NCBI GenBank assembly: GCA_028284065.1
Contig: JANQSJ010000010.1
Coordinates: 124,001-188,000, forward strand
DNA length: 64,000 nucleotides
Reading direction: 5' to 3'
Source: Parvularculaceae bacterium
Lineage (GTDB): Bacteria; Pseudomonadota; Alphaproteobacteria; Caulobacterales; Parvularculaceae
Positions 9,042 through 17,978 of this stretch are shown in pieces. The position numbers and the translations under genes were made by a program. The notes beneath the pieces were generated by a model. It saw only the letters and a list, made by a program, of their open reading frames with translations, was not told the origin of the DNA and did no database searches. How positions within the stretch are numbered: the stretch's first letter is position 1; each line of letters starts with the position of its first letter.

Positions 9042-9938
9042 TTAAGCTCGCTCCACGCGGAGCCGTGAGACTGGCAGGGAGAACACCGCAGCGCCGTCAA
9101 ACGCGGTAGCTTCGAAGAACGCCTTGACCTCGGCCAGCAGACTGGCGCGTCCGGGGGGCGGCAGGACGAAGGCGGCGTAGAAAAAGCCGACAGCTTCCTC
9201 CGCAATCGCAGCGACGGGCCCCTCAAGGGTGAACACGGACGTTTCAACATTCACCTCCGCGCTCGCGAAGAAGTCGCCCGCCAGGGTCGCGAGCGCATCC
9301 GGATTGCGCGTGCGCGGATCGCCAAGGCTTTGATCGCCGTAAGTCGGAAGTTCTTCTCTTACGTATTTGAAGACAAGGTCATTAATCTCGGCGTAGCCGG
9401 GCGCATCAGCCGGATCGCCGTCGACCACCGCGGCGAAAACGCCGCCCGGCGCGAGGACGCGATCGACCTCCCGCAGCACTGGCTCGACGGGATCCATGAG
9501 GGTCAGCGCCCAATGACACAGGACGGCGTCGAAAGAACCGGCATCGGCGAAACTCAAGTCCTGCGCAAAGCACTCCCTCAGCATGACGCCTTTCCCAGCA
9601 AGCCGCTTCTCCGCCAGCGCCAGCTCCGCCTGGCTCATGTCAACGCCTGCGAGCGTTTCGGCTGCAGGGAAACGGTCTCGGCAAAGCTCTAAGAGAAAGC
9701 CGCTGCCGCAGGCAAGATCCAGAATGCGCCGGTGACGCGCCGGGTCCACCACGTCGCATAGCCACTCATAAGAAGTGCGCCTTTGCGCATCTCTGCACTT
9801 CGTCGCGCAACCTTCAGTGAAGCCTGGATGCAGCCGGTGGACCTCAAGAAGGTGCTCGCGAAGCGACACGCCGCATGGCGCTTCCGCGTTTGCGAGAGCG
9901 TCCGTCCACAGCGTTTTTAAGGCGTTTGGATTGTTCAT
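9042..9938 (-). CDS. Class I SAM-dependent methyltransferase
   Basis: This is a methyltransferase of 298 residues. Motif I is ILDLACGSGFLLEL (residues ~70-83), motif II follows at ETLAGVDMSQAEL, and motif IV is FDAVLCHWALTLMDPVE. A post-motif segment LREVDRVLAPGGVFAAVVDG is typical of UbiE/type-11 methyltransferases. No signal peptide is seen, so it is cytoplasmic. The ATG overlaps the stop of the upstream MFS gene by 4 bases, so it is the last gene of a four-gene operon. The substrate is unknown; neighbours suggest a small hydroxylated metabolite and not ubiquinone. Confidence 0.85.
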   Translation of the reverse strand: MNNPNALKTLWTDALANAEAPCGVSLREHLLEVHRLHPGFTEGCATKCRDAQRRTSYEWLCDVVDPARHRRILDLACGSGFLLELCRDRFPAAETLAGVDMSQAELALAEKRLAGKGVMLRECFAQDLSFADAGSFDAVLCHWALTLMDPVEPVLREVDRVLAPGGVFAAVVDGDPADAPGYAEINDLVFKYVREELPTYGDQSLGDPRTRNPDALATLAGDFFASAEVNVETSVFTLEGPVAAIAEEAVGFFYAAFVLPPPGRASLLAEVKAFFEATAFDGAAVFSLPVSRLRVERA

Positions 9939-11260
9939 GCGGCATCATCTGTTTGGAAAGGAAATGGCGGCGGCCGCCAGCGAAGACTATTTTCAAGGAA
10001 CGCAAGGGAAGCGGCGGCGGCCAAGGCGCACGCTGACATTGCGCGCAGCTGGTCATCAATGCCGACGCCAGCATCTAATGCGCTCCCTATCAGCGCCGGA
10101 CCGACCGCGCTCGACAGGACCATCGCGCTGACTGCGACGGCGCGGATCGCGCCCAGATGGGCTGCGCCGTAGAGTTCGCTCCAGATCGACGTATAGACAA
10201 TCGTCGCGGCGCCCGCTGTCGCCCCCATCATCGCCATAAAGAGCGCCGCAGCGGCGAAGTCGTCCGTAAGCGACATGCAAAAGAGGCCAAAAGACAGGGG
10301 CAAAAGGAAGAATGGCAGGACGCGCCGGGTTCCTAACGCGTCGACAAGCCGCCCGCAGAGCAATCCAGCGGCGATTGAAGCCGCTGCGTAGAGAGGAAAA
10401 AGCGTGGCAAATCCGGTTAACGTCCACGCCTTCACGTCAACAAGATGCGCCTGATGAAAAAGAACGCTCGTGATGATGAACGGAGTTGCGAGAAGTCCGG
10501 GCGCGAGGGCGTAGAAACGCCAGTCGCGCAGCGCGTCGCGCCTCCGCCACGACGTTCGCGCTGAGGCTTCTCCGCCGTTGGCGGCGTCCAGCGCCGCATT
10601 GCCCAGAAGCGGAAGCATCGCTTCCGCGCGTCTCGCAAGGTAGACGATGGCGGGCGCGAGAACCAAGACCGTGACCGCCGCAACGCCAATCCAGGCCGCG
10701 CGCCAGCCGAACGCCGCCATCGCGCCGGTCGCCGCGATGGGCAGGATCGCCTCGCCAAGTGGGAACCCTAACATCGCGACGCCGAGGGCTCGGCCGCGCG
10801 CAGCGTCGAACCATTTCGCCATCGTCGTCATTGCGACATGGCTCAAAAGCCCTTGCCCAAGCACGCGCATCGCGAACAGCCCGATCCCGAGAGCGAGAGC
10901 GTTCACCGCTGAGCTCAGCCACAGCGCCGCGAGCGAGGTTAGCGCAAGAAGCCCTATTGCGATGCGTGATGGAGGCGCGTGATCGACGATTTTGCCAAGC
11001 CACAGAAGGCTCGCCGCGCTCGTCAGCGTCGCCGCCGCGTAAAGCGCGCCGAACGCCCCATGACTCAAGTGGAACGCGTCGCGCCAGACGCCGCCGAAGA
11101 GAGACAGGAAGTAGGTTTGACCGAAGCTCGACGAAAACGAAAGCAATGCGCCCACGCTGAGCGCCGGCGCGGCCGTCCGGAGAAACGACAGGGTGCGTTC
11201 GCCACGGTCGTCGGCGTCGGGCGGGGCCGCCTGCTTCGTCGCATCGTCGGTTACGCTCAT
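9935..11260 (-). CDS. Major facilitator superfamily transporter
   Basis: This is a protein of 441 residues with about twelve hydrophobic segments, organised as two six-helix halves with a loop around residue 225. FGALYAAATLTSAASLLWLGKIVDHAPP fits the first cytoplasmic loop region, and AGLLCGRLVDALGTRRVLP is the repeated motif A-like loop of the second half. This is the layout of MFS transporters of the monocarboxylate/oxalate-formate kind. It overlaps both neighbours by 4 bases (ATGA), so it is translated together with two methyltransferases. By position it is likely the exporter, or importer, of the compound modified by the operon; direction cannot be read from sequence. Confidence 0.88.
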   Translation of the reverse strand: MSVTDDATKQAAPPDADDRGERTLSFLRTAAPALSVGALLSFSSSFGQTYFLSLFGGVWRDAFHLSHGAFGALYAAATLTSAASLLWLGKIVDHAPPSRIAIGLLALTSLAALWLSSAVNALALGIGLFAMRVLGQGLLSHVAMTTMAKWFDAARGRALGVAMLGFPLGEAILPIAATGAMAAFGWRAAWIGVAAVTVLVLAPAIVYLARRAEAMLPLLGNAALDAANGGEASARTSWRRRDALRDWRFYALAPGLLATPFIITSVLFHQAHLVDVKAWTLTGFATLFPLYAAASIAAGLLCGRLVDALGTRRVLPFFLLPLSFGLFCMSLTDDFAAAALFMAMMGATAGAATIVYTSIWSELYGAAHLGAIRAVAVSAMVLSSAVGPALIGSALDAGVGIDDQLRAMSACALAAAASLAFLENSLRWRPPPFPFQTDDAA

Positions 11261-12093
11261 GGAAATATGGAAATTAGCGCGACGCGTTGCCTAAAGCGCC
11301 AGGCCCCGCCTTTGCGGCAGTCCGCAAGGTAAGCGCTCAGACCTTCGGTCGCCTCCATTTCTACGAGCGTCACTTTGTCGTCAAATATGCAGCGCTGGAG
11401 ATAACCTTCGACAACAGCGCGCTCATCTTCAGGCGCGCCGTTCTCGTAAGTGATTTCGTCTATAGCGAATGACGCGCCGATCGCTTGAAGCCCTGCGATA
11501 ACGTCCTCCGCCGAAGCAAATGGCGTTTCATCGACGCGGTCGAACGCGGATAGAAAAAGCCGCTGAAACTTGAGGTAGTGGGCGTCTTCGAATGCGTGCG
11601 CGATAAAACCCTCGCCGGCGCACGCGTGTACGAACCGTTGTAGGCCCGAAGCCATCTCCGCAGGCGGCAACGCGTATAGCGCATGCGTCGCCCAAACGAT
11701 GTCGAACGCCCCTTTCGGGCATTCGAGACCTTGCAAAGTCGTTTCGAACTCCGTCGAAGGATTAAAAGGCGGCGCCAACGCGGCGCGCGCCTCTTCGATG
11801 GAGAAGCGCGCAGGGTCTAGTAGCGCGTAATCGATCGGCTGAAGACCTGCATCGCCGATACTCGCGTGCCGTTTGAGCGCCGCCGGAAACTTGCCGGAAC
11901 CGCATGCGACATCGAGAAGCCGCAAACGCCGCCCGCTTACCGCGCCCGCCTTATCCTTCAGCCAGGACCGCCAGTCTCGCGCTTCGGCGAGGTGGCGATA
12001 GTCGACGGAAGCGATTTCGTAAAACCGCTCCATCTCATCCCTGCCGGCTTCGCTCCAATGGGCGCAGCTGCGTTCGAACGTGTCAGCCGCCAT
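11257..12093 (-). CDS. Class I SAM-dependent methyltransferase
   Basis: This is a methyltransferase of 278 residues with motif I LRLLDVACGSGKFPAAL near residue 55 and motif IV FDIVWATHALYALPP. The start at 12093 gives an 11-base overlap with the dioxygenase stop; longer in-frame versions reach 12267 but sit wholly inside the dioxygenase gene and are Arg/Pro-rich, so they are rejected. The segment before motif I (MERFYEIASVDYRHLAEARDW) is family-like. It is the second gene of the four-gene operon. No close relation to the other methyltransferase is apparent beyond the fold, so two different methylations are plausible. Confidence 0.82.
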   Translation of the reverse strand: MAADTFERSCAHWSEAGRDEMERFYEIASVDYRHLAEARDWRSWLKDKAGAVSGRRLRLLDVACGSGKFPAALKRHASIGDAGLQPIDYALLDPARFSIEEARAALAPPFNPSTEFETTLQGLECPKGAFDIVWATHALYALPPAEMASGLQRFVHACAGEGFIAHAFEDAHYLKFQRLFLSAFDRVDETPFASAEDVIAGLQAIGASFAIDEITYENGAPEDERAVVEGYLQRCIFDDKVTLVEMEATEGLSAYLADCRKGGAWRFRQRVALISIFP

Positions 12094-13261
12094 CCGGGCC
12101 GCCGCTTTGTTCAGTCTCAATCGCGCGGGACCATCTCTCGTCGGGCGGCCAACAAACCGGGTTGAGACGGCTCGCCGCCACGTCGCCGGGTTCAACGCCG
12201 GGCAGGAATTTTCGCCAGTCGCCGGACACCATTGTCGGAGCGTCGACGAGACGCGCGCCATCCGCATAATACGTATTTGCGAGCACGCAGCGGCTGAACG
12301 GCGTCTCGTTTCCGCCGGCCGTATGGAAGCTCAGATTGTGATGGAAGCTGACGTCGCCAACTGCGAAGGGCGCGTCATCGACATTGACGTCCAACTCCCT
12401 GAACCTCTCCGCGACGCGTCGGTCGTAACTCGTGTCCGCCTTGCTAAACGGAATGTCGGCGACAAGCCGCCAGGTCTCAATCCCCTTTGCGAAAGCGAGC
12501 GGGCCCATCGCTTGAGGGATCGCCTGCGCCGCGATCCAGGCGGTTACGACATCGTTGGTCGCGAGAGGAAAGTGGTGGTCGTCATAATGCCAAGGCGTTC
12601 GCCCGCAGCCAGGCTCTTTCGAAAGGAGGTTGTCATGGTACAGACGGACGCTTTCGATGCCCAGTAAATCAGCGCAGATCTTCGCGATTCGAGGGCTGAG
12701 GACGAAGAGCCGGATGACAGGATTTTCCAGCCAGGCCATCTCCGCCGAGTAGAAACGGCGGCCCGCCTCCGGCGAAGATTCTTCGCCGCGACGCGCTGGG
12801 GCGCCTCCGTCAAGCATGGCGTCAAACGTGGCCTCAAGCACGGCGACAATTTCGCGGCGCATCGCGAAGACTGCGCCAGACGACAAAACGCCGGGCAGCT
12901 TGACGTATCCTTCGAGGCGAAACTGCTCCGCCGCGTTTGGCGGCAGCGGGTACGGTGTCGCCAACTCGTCCTTGAGGTCGTCGAACCCAAGGGGCGCAAC
13001 GGCGCAAGGGTCAGGTTCGAGCTTGATGTCTTCCGGCGACGCCGCACCGGACGCTGCGTCGCGGTTGCGCCCTTTGCTTTCGGCCGGAGGCTTGTTGTGC
13101 GCAAGGCCAACGTACCAGTCCCACCAGGCCTGATTATCCGAATCCCAGGCACCAGATACGTCACATTCCTCTTGTGACGGATAGCTTGCGACCGCGGGCG
13201 TCCTCGCGGCTTGGCGCCTATCTGACGTAATTTCGACAATCCCGTTGAGGTCTACCCGCAT
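12083..13261 (-). CDS. Phytanoyl-CoA dioxygenase (PhyH)-family Fe(II)/2-oxoglutarate oxygenase
   Basis: This is a protein of 392 residues. The C-terminal ~280 residues are a PhyH-type double-stranded beta-helix: the iron-binding HxD is in WHYDDHHFP, the distal His in SFHTAGGN, and the 2-oxoglutarate-binding Arg probably in SRCVLANTYY. An N-terminal ~100-residue extension with DNQAWWDWYVGLAHN and a charged linker is not part of the core fold. ATG at 13261 is chosen over TTG at 13273. It is the first gene of the operon, so hydroxylation may be the first tailoring step before methylation and transport. PhyH relatives hydroxylate or halogenate varied metabolites; no halogenase-type HxA/HxG substitution is seen, so hydroxylation is expected. 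Confidence 0.85.
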   Translation of the reverse strand: MRVDLNGIVEITSDRRQAARTPAVASYPSQEECDVSGAWDSDNQAWWDWYVGLAHNKPPAESKGRNRDAASGAASPEDIKLEPDPCAVAPLGFDDLKDELATPYPLPPNAAEQFRLEGYVKLPGVLSSGAVFAMRREIVAVLEATFDAMLDGGAPARRGEESSPEAGRRFYSAEMAWLENPVIRLFVLSPRIAKICADLLGIESVRLYHDNLLSKEPGCGRTPWHYDDHHFPLATNDVVTAWIAAQAIPQAMGPLAFAKGIETWRLVADIPFSKADTSYDRRVAERFRELDVNVDDAPFAVGDVSFHHNLSFHTAGGNETPFSRCVLANTYYADGARLVDAPTMVSGDWRKFLPGVEPGDVAASRLNPVCWPPDERWSRAIETEQSGGPDGG

Positions 13262-13599
13262 GAACGCTTGCAAATACGTCCACTAACAGGCTGTATCGCG
13301 CGCAACCACTTCAGCGCAACTGCGACAATAAGGCTCTTAAACGCGAAGGCGTGCATTGGCGCGAAGGGCGGCCACGTTTTTTGGAGCCGCCGACTGCATG
13401 CTATGTCTTTGTCTGATGCGAGATTTCACGTTTATCCAGGAGGCGTGGCGCGCTCCGTTGTCGCCAGGCCGGCTAACCTCGGCTCACTCTGGCGTATCAT
13501 TCACGCGCCGCAAGCCGTGACCCAATACACGCGCAGAGCGTCGGGCCTCCAGTTAATCATCGGCGAGATCCGGCGTTCAAACGATCCACGCTGACGAGA
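13262..13599. other. Intergenic stretch upstream of the dioxygenase operon
   Basis: 338 bases with no supported gene. It should contain the promoter of the minus-strand dioxygenase operon and the 3' flank of the beta-lactamase-like gene. No clear terminator or palindrome was seen. Confidence 0.4.
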
Positions 13600-14970
13600 T
13601 CAAGTTTGGTCAGGGTCTTCATCTTGTAAGGTCGGCATGATCAATTCGAGCGCTGCATTGATTGGCTCAAGTTCATCGCCTGTGGCTGAGGTGCGGCCGA
13701 GGTGAACGATCACCATGTCAAGGCTTGGGACGATGGCGACCATCTGGCCCCGCCATCCCGAAAACCAATAGGCAGTATCAGGAAGGGATGGGAAATATTT
13801 CCGTCCCTCTTCGCCGCGCGGGAGGTTGAGCCAGAGCTGCCCACCATAGTGTTTCCCGGAAGCGCTTGCCGGCGATGAAACAAAGTCAGACCAGCCGACA
13901 GGCAAGATACGCTCGCCATCCCAGACGCCATCCTGGAGATGCAGTTGGCCTAGTTTGGCCCAGTCCCGCGCCGTGGCGTAGAAATAGGAACCGCCGATAA
14001 AATCGCCGACGCGGTCAGGAACGAAGACAGCGCTCGCCATGCCAAGCGGCCCGAAGATCCGCTCCCGACCAAACCGGTGGTAGTCTATCCCGTTCTTTTC
14101 AAGCGCGATCCGCAGCGCGCGCTGGAGAATATTGCTCGTGCCTGTTGAATATTGCCAGTGCGTCCCGGACGGATAGGCGAGAGGCTTGTCGATTGCGTAG
14201 CCCGCCGCAGAATCTTCAAGAATGTTCATTACCGGCACGTCGGCCAGCGGCGTCAGATATTCCTCTTGGAATTGAAGGCCGCTCTGCATTTGCATCAAAT
14301 CGCGCCACGTAATCTCACGACGGGGATCATCCGTCGCAGCCCAATCATCAATGGGCGGCCGGTCATCGAGCGAATACAGCCCTTCCTCAATTGCGGCGCC
14401 AACCATCATGCCGGTCACGCTTTTCGCCATGGAGAAACTGAGCATTGGCGTATCTTTGTCAAAGCCCGGCGCGTAGCGTTCGGCAATCAGTTTCCCGCCA
14501 CGAAAGATCGCCAGCGCCCGGTGGTTCGGCGCAGGACTCTCAAACACCTGGTCGAGCGCAGCGCCCAGCGCCTCTTCGTCAAAGCCCTCTTCATCCGGCG
14601 TCGCGCGCGGCCATGGCGCGGCTTCGGTCTCAGGCATGTCCGGCAAATCGGAAAAATTGCTCCCGGCGAGCGTACATCCGTATCCGTCGCGATAGACGGC
14701 CCGGGAGCGGCCGAACGGACCGATGCTCGCGCGCACCTCGCGCCCATCGCTATCGACGCCAATGCTGACGAGCTCCAGCGTGTCATCGTAGCCCTTGAAG
14801 TCACTTTCGACGACGGCGTCGCCGTCACGCCCTGCGATGAAGACTTCATTGCAGGTGTCACGCGCCATGAAGCCTGCGCCTATCGACGCAACCTTGTTGG
14901 CGTAACTGGCGCCGTAGACTGCAGCAGCGATTAAAGCCGCGGCCACCAGCGCAAGCACCCAGTTCCTCAT
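13600..14970 (-). CDS. Class C beta-lactamase-like serine hydrolase, membrane-anchored
   Basis: This is a protein of 456 residues with an N-terminal hydrophobic segment (NWVLALVAAALIAAAVYGASYA) that is a signal anchor or uncleaved signal. The beta-lactamase/esterase domain follows: SFSMAKSVTG carries SxxK, YSTGTSN is the YxN-like motif, and the third box is degenerate (WRGQMV, then VIVHLGRT). This is the pattern of EstB/6-aminohexanoate-hydrolase-type proteins and not of true AmpC. ATG at 14970 is chosen because an upstream TTG at 15015 would put 15 charged residues before the signal. It is a single gene between unrelated neighbours; the substrate is unknown. Confidence 0.87.
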   Translation of the reverse strand: MRNWVLALVAAALIAAAVYGASYANKVASIGAGFMARDTCNEVFIAGRDGDAVVESDFKGYDDTLELVSIGVDSDGREVRASIGPFGRSRAVYRDGYGCTLAGSNFSDLPDMPETEAAPWPRATPDEEGFDEEALGAALDQVFESPAPNHRALAIFRGGKLIAERYAPGFDKDTPMLSFSMAKSVTGMMVGAAIEEGLYSLDDRPPIDDWAATDDPRREITWRDLMQMQSGLQFQEEYLTPLADVPVMNILEDSAAGYAIDKPLAYPSGTHWQYSTGTSNILQRALRIALEKNGIDYHRFGRERIFGPLGMASAVFVPDRVGDFIGGSYFYATARDWAKLGQLHLQDGVWDGERILPVGWSDFVSSPASASGKHYGGQLWLNLPRGEEGRKYFPSLPDTAYWFSGWRGQMVAIVPSLDMVIVHLGRTSATGDELEPINAALELIMPTLQDEDPDQT

Positions 14971-15449
14971 TTCGATACCCCAACGGTAAAAACGTTCAGA
15001 AAGCTCGACGCGCAATTGAGCTTACACGAGCTTGTAGCCCGGCTCACTCCCCCGAAAGACGCTGACAGTCCCACTCACTAGATACCTCCTACGCCTCCGG
15101 CCGCACATGCTCCGCATCTTTAGACTACTCCGCCTCAACAATTTGCCCACCAAGCATGACAGCCGTCTTGCAAATCGGGTCGCGACTACTACCCTCCCGG
15201 AATTGGTTCGCAAATTGCGGGCGGCGGGGTGACCGTCAGCGGTTATCCTTTCCGGATGCGCAGGCGTTTGACGCTGCATCGAACGTCATTGCGGCTCGCA
15301 CAACACGCTGCTTAAACCCAACATGCTTCTTAAACTCGTGAGAAATCCAGTCGAAGCCGCCACTCGTGTCGCGAGACTATGCATCGCCCCGGCGTACCCA
15401 TAACGTCCTGTCGCCTCTCGGAATCGCCAGAAATCAGTCTGTGTAGCGA
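14971..15449. other. Divergent intergenic region
   Basis: 479 bases between the minus-strand hydrolase and the plus-strand RyR/SLOG gene. No gene is supported; it must hold promoters for both directions. No conserved operator was recognised. Confidence 0.4.
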
Positions 15450-17978
15450 ATGAACGATCAAATCAAACGCCTTGCTGGCCTTGTGGCGATGTTCTTCATC
15501 TTCGTCGCGGCAGGCGTCGTGTCGTTTCGGCTGATTGGCGGCGGTTTTGGAAGAGTGTCCCACGACGCCTACAAGATGCTGCAGCTTTTCGTACTAAGCG
15601 GCGACTGGGTCTTCGGCGAGAACGCGAATTGGTTCGTTCGGGTTCAGGCGTTTATTGCGCCCGTTTTTACTGTCATTGGCATCATTGAGATCTTCACCGC
15701 GCAATTCTTTTTTCGGCTTTGGCAGTCGATTAAGCTGGCGCGGATGCGTAACCACGCTGTGCTCGTCGGCCTCACCCATGAGACCATGTATCTTGCGGCC
15801 TCGCTGCGCAACGCCCGCGAACGGATCGACGCAGTCATCATTGACTTAAAGTTTGAAGAGGACCAGCAAGCGGCCGCCCGTCGCATTGGCGTGGTCACGA
15901 TTGCGGGCGATCCCTCATCGCAACTTATGCTGAAGAAAGCCAAAATACACCGTGCAAAGATTGCGCTCTCCTTCCTTCCGGAGGCCGCCGACAGCCTGCA
16001 ATTCGTACTGTCTGCCAACGCGCATTTTGACCGGCGAAATCGATCAGGCGCTGAAGAAAACGCGCCCTCCGTAGACCTATGGGTGCGACTGCAGGACGCC
16101 GGATTAGGCAATCGCCTTAGCCAGTATTTCAAGTTCGCCGGGCTTTCCGCAGCGGCCCATCCGCGCTTCTTCAGCATCGAAGAAATCGCGGCGCGACGTC
16201 TCGTCCGCGCACATCCGCCCGACGTTTACGCCGACGCGCTCGGTCAGGAGCGCATTCATATTGTCTTGTTCGGTTACAATGCGCTGACCGTGCAAGTGAT
16301 CGGTGAGTGCCTCCGTCAGACGACGAACGGCCGAGATGGAAGGACCGCGTTATCAATCATAACGCAGTCACCAGAAGAAACAGAGCGCGACCTGAGAGCC
16401 CTCTTTCCCTCCATTGACGAAATGGCGAGTCTGGATGTTCGGACGATGAAGGCGCATGCAAGCGGACTTTCGCAGCACGAATATGACCGTCTGCCCAAGG
16501 ACGCCACCGTCTACGTTATTTGCCATTCAAGGCCAGAGACATCCGTCAATATCGCCCTGTCGCTTCGACGCATGCTGCTTTCGCCGCCGGAATCGCCGGA
16601 TGGAAACCGCGACCGTCGCACCAATGCGCCCATACTCGTCCGGCTTGCGGATACGCGGGGGATCGGCGAATTGCTGCGTTCGAACGTTGACCAGCGCACG
16701 CAATTGAGGGTCGCCGAAGAGAACGAGATCGAGGACAGCGAGATTCCAGACGGGATCTATGCGTTTGGCGCCGTCGAAGACCTGCTGACCGGCGACAAGG
16801 ACGATCTATTCGTGCCAACTCTGATTGATCCTGTCCGAGAAAGGCTGGCGCGGGCGCTTCACGCGTCCTACGTGGCGGATTTGGAGCCGGGAGATGCGCC
16901 GTCAAGCTCAAGAGAGCGGGCGCTTTCAAACGCGCAGCGGTCCTGGGAATTGCTCCCGCAGGAGTTTCGCGAGTCAAATCGTCAAGCTGCCGATCATATC
17001 TGGTCGAAGGCCCGGGCGATCCGGCTTCGTCTTAGCCCAAAAGGCGGCCAGTCGCCGCCCATCCGGATGAACGCCGAGGAACAGCAGGCGCTTGCGGAGC
17101 TTGAGCATAATCGTTGGGTCAATGAACGTTTCCTGAATGGCTGGGCTCGGAGCGAAAAACGGGTCGACGCCGCGCGGCGGCACAATCTGCTGAGGCCATG
17201 GTCGGAGCTGTCTGCAAACGAGCGGCGCATGGATCAGCGCCTCGCCGACCGGCTGACAAGCATGGTCGAAAGCATCGGCCTCAGCTTCAAGCGTGAGTTC
17301 GTCATCGGCGTGGTCGGCCACCGCCCGAGCGGCTCGCGTCCTTTTGACAGGGATTTCGTCGAGGCGTCATTGCGCCGCAAACTGAAGGAGCTGTTGGCGG
17401 CGCATCCGGATCGATCCCCGCTCGTCCTAACGTCGCTGGCCGCAGGCGCGGATATGATCGCAGCTGAAGTCGCTCTCGAACTTGGCGTTCCCTACTGGGC
17501 CCCACTGCCGATGCCTTACGAGGCTTATTGCCAGGATTTCTCAAGCGGGAAAGAGACCGGCGGCGCGCCAGGTCGGACTGATGGCCGAGACGAAATAAGT
17601 CAATTTCGGCGTCTCGTCGCCCTAAGCGAAAGGTACCTCGAAATCCCCCTCAAATTCGGGGCGCTGGAGGATGTAAGCCTTTCGAAATTAAGCGACGACC
17701 ACCCGATGGCGAGAAGGCGGCAATACGCGCTTGCCGCTGCGTTCATCGTCGAGCGATCGGACGCGTTGCTCGCAGTATGGGATGGATTGCCCAGCAAGGG
17801 CGTGGGCGGCACCGCCGATGCCGTTGAGTGGCGCAATGCCGGCGCGGTTCCGCTAGAATACGCCACGCCCGCCGAGTTTCGCCTGCGCCCGAAGATGTCG
17901 CCGACAATCGTGATACCGCCGACATGCCCCGAAGCGATCGATTGCGCGGCGCGTCCTGCCGCTAATTCAGTTCTCTAA
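15450..17978 (+). CDS. Membrane protein with tandem TrkA-N-like, RyR and SLOG-like domains
   Basis: This protein has 842 residues. Two membrane segments (about 9-30 and 66-92) flank a short loop, like a minimal channel or anchor. Two Rossmann/TrkA-N-like domains follow (around 98-190, HAVLVGLTHETMYLAASLRNA, and 268-375, RIHIVLFGYNALTVQVI). A RyR domain lies at about 537-612 (ALAELEHNRWVNERFLNGW ending in the acidic SANERRMDQ). The last ~200 residues read FVIGVVGHRPSG, LTSLAAGADMIAAEVAL and LAVWDGLPSKGVGGTADAV, which fits the SLOG/DprA-like nucleotide-binding superfamily. No potassium filter (TVGYG) is seen. It ends tail to tail with the TIR gene, overlapping 17 bases. RyR and SLOG domains are known from predicted nucleotide-signal effectors; a ligand-gated membrane effector is my inference. 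Confidence 0.8.
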   Translation: MNDQIKRLAGLVAMFFIFVAAGVVSFRLIGGGFGRVSHDAYKMLQLFVLSGDWVFGENANWFVRVQAFIAPVFTVIGIIEIFTAQFFFRLWQSIKLARMRNHAVLVGLTHETMYLAASLRNARERIDAVIIDLKFEEDQQAAARRIGVVTIAGDPSSQLMLKKAKIHRAKIALSFLPEAADSLQFVLSANAHFDRRNRSGAEENAPSVDLWVRLQDAGLGNRLSQYFKFAGLSAAAHPRFFSIEEIAARRLVRAHPPDVYADALGQERIHIVLFGYNALTVQVIGECLRQTTNGRDGRTALSIITQSPEETERDLRALFPSIDEMASLDVRTMKAHASGLSQHEYDRLPKDATVYVICHSRPETSVNIALSLRRMLLSPPESPDGNRDRRTNAPILVRLADTRGIGELLRSNVDQRTQLRVAEENEIEDSEIPDGIYAFGAVEDLLTGDKDDLFVPTLIDPVRERLARALHASYVADLEPGDAPSSSRERALSNAQRSWELLPQEFRESNRQAADHIWSKARAIRLRLSPKGGQSPPIRMNAEEQQALAELEHNRWVNERFLNGWARSEKRVDAARRHNLLRPWSELSANERRMDQRLADRLTSMVESIGLSFKREFVIGVVGHRPSGSRPFDRDFVEASLRRKLKELLAAHPDRSPLVLTSLAAGADMIAAEVALELGVPYWAPLPMPYEAYCQDFSSGKETGGAPGRTDGRDEISQFRRLVALSERYLEIPLKFGALEDVSLSKLSDDHPMARRRQYALAAAFIVERSDALLAVWDGLPSKGVGGTADAVEWRNAGAVPLEYATPAEFRLRPKMSPTIVIPPTCPEAIDCAARPAANSVL

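Noticed and set aside
12080-12667. Plus-strand open frame of 195 codons
   Set aside because: Completely antisense to the well-supported dioxygenase gene.
14152-14934. Plus-strand open frame of 260 codons
   Set aside because: Antisense to the beta-lactamase-like hydrolase, His/Arg-rich, no motifs.
15450-17978. Calling the RyR/SLOG protein a potassium channel
   Set aside because: TrkA-N-like domains are present but there is no TVGYG-type selectivity filter between the two membrane segments.
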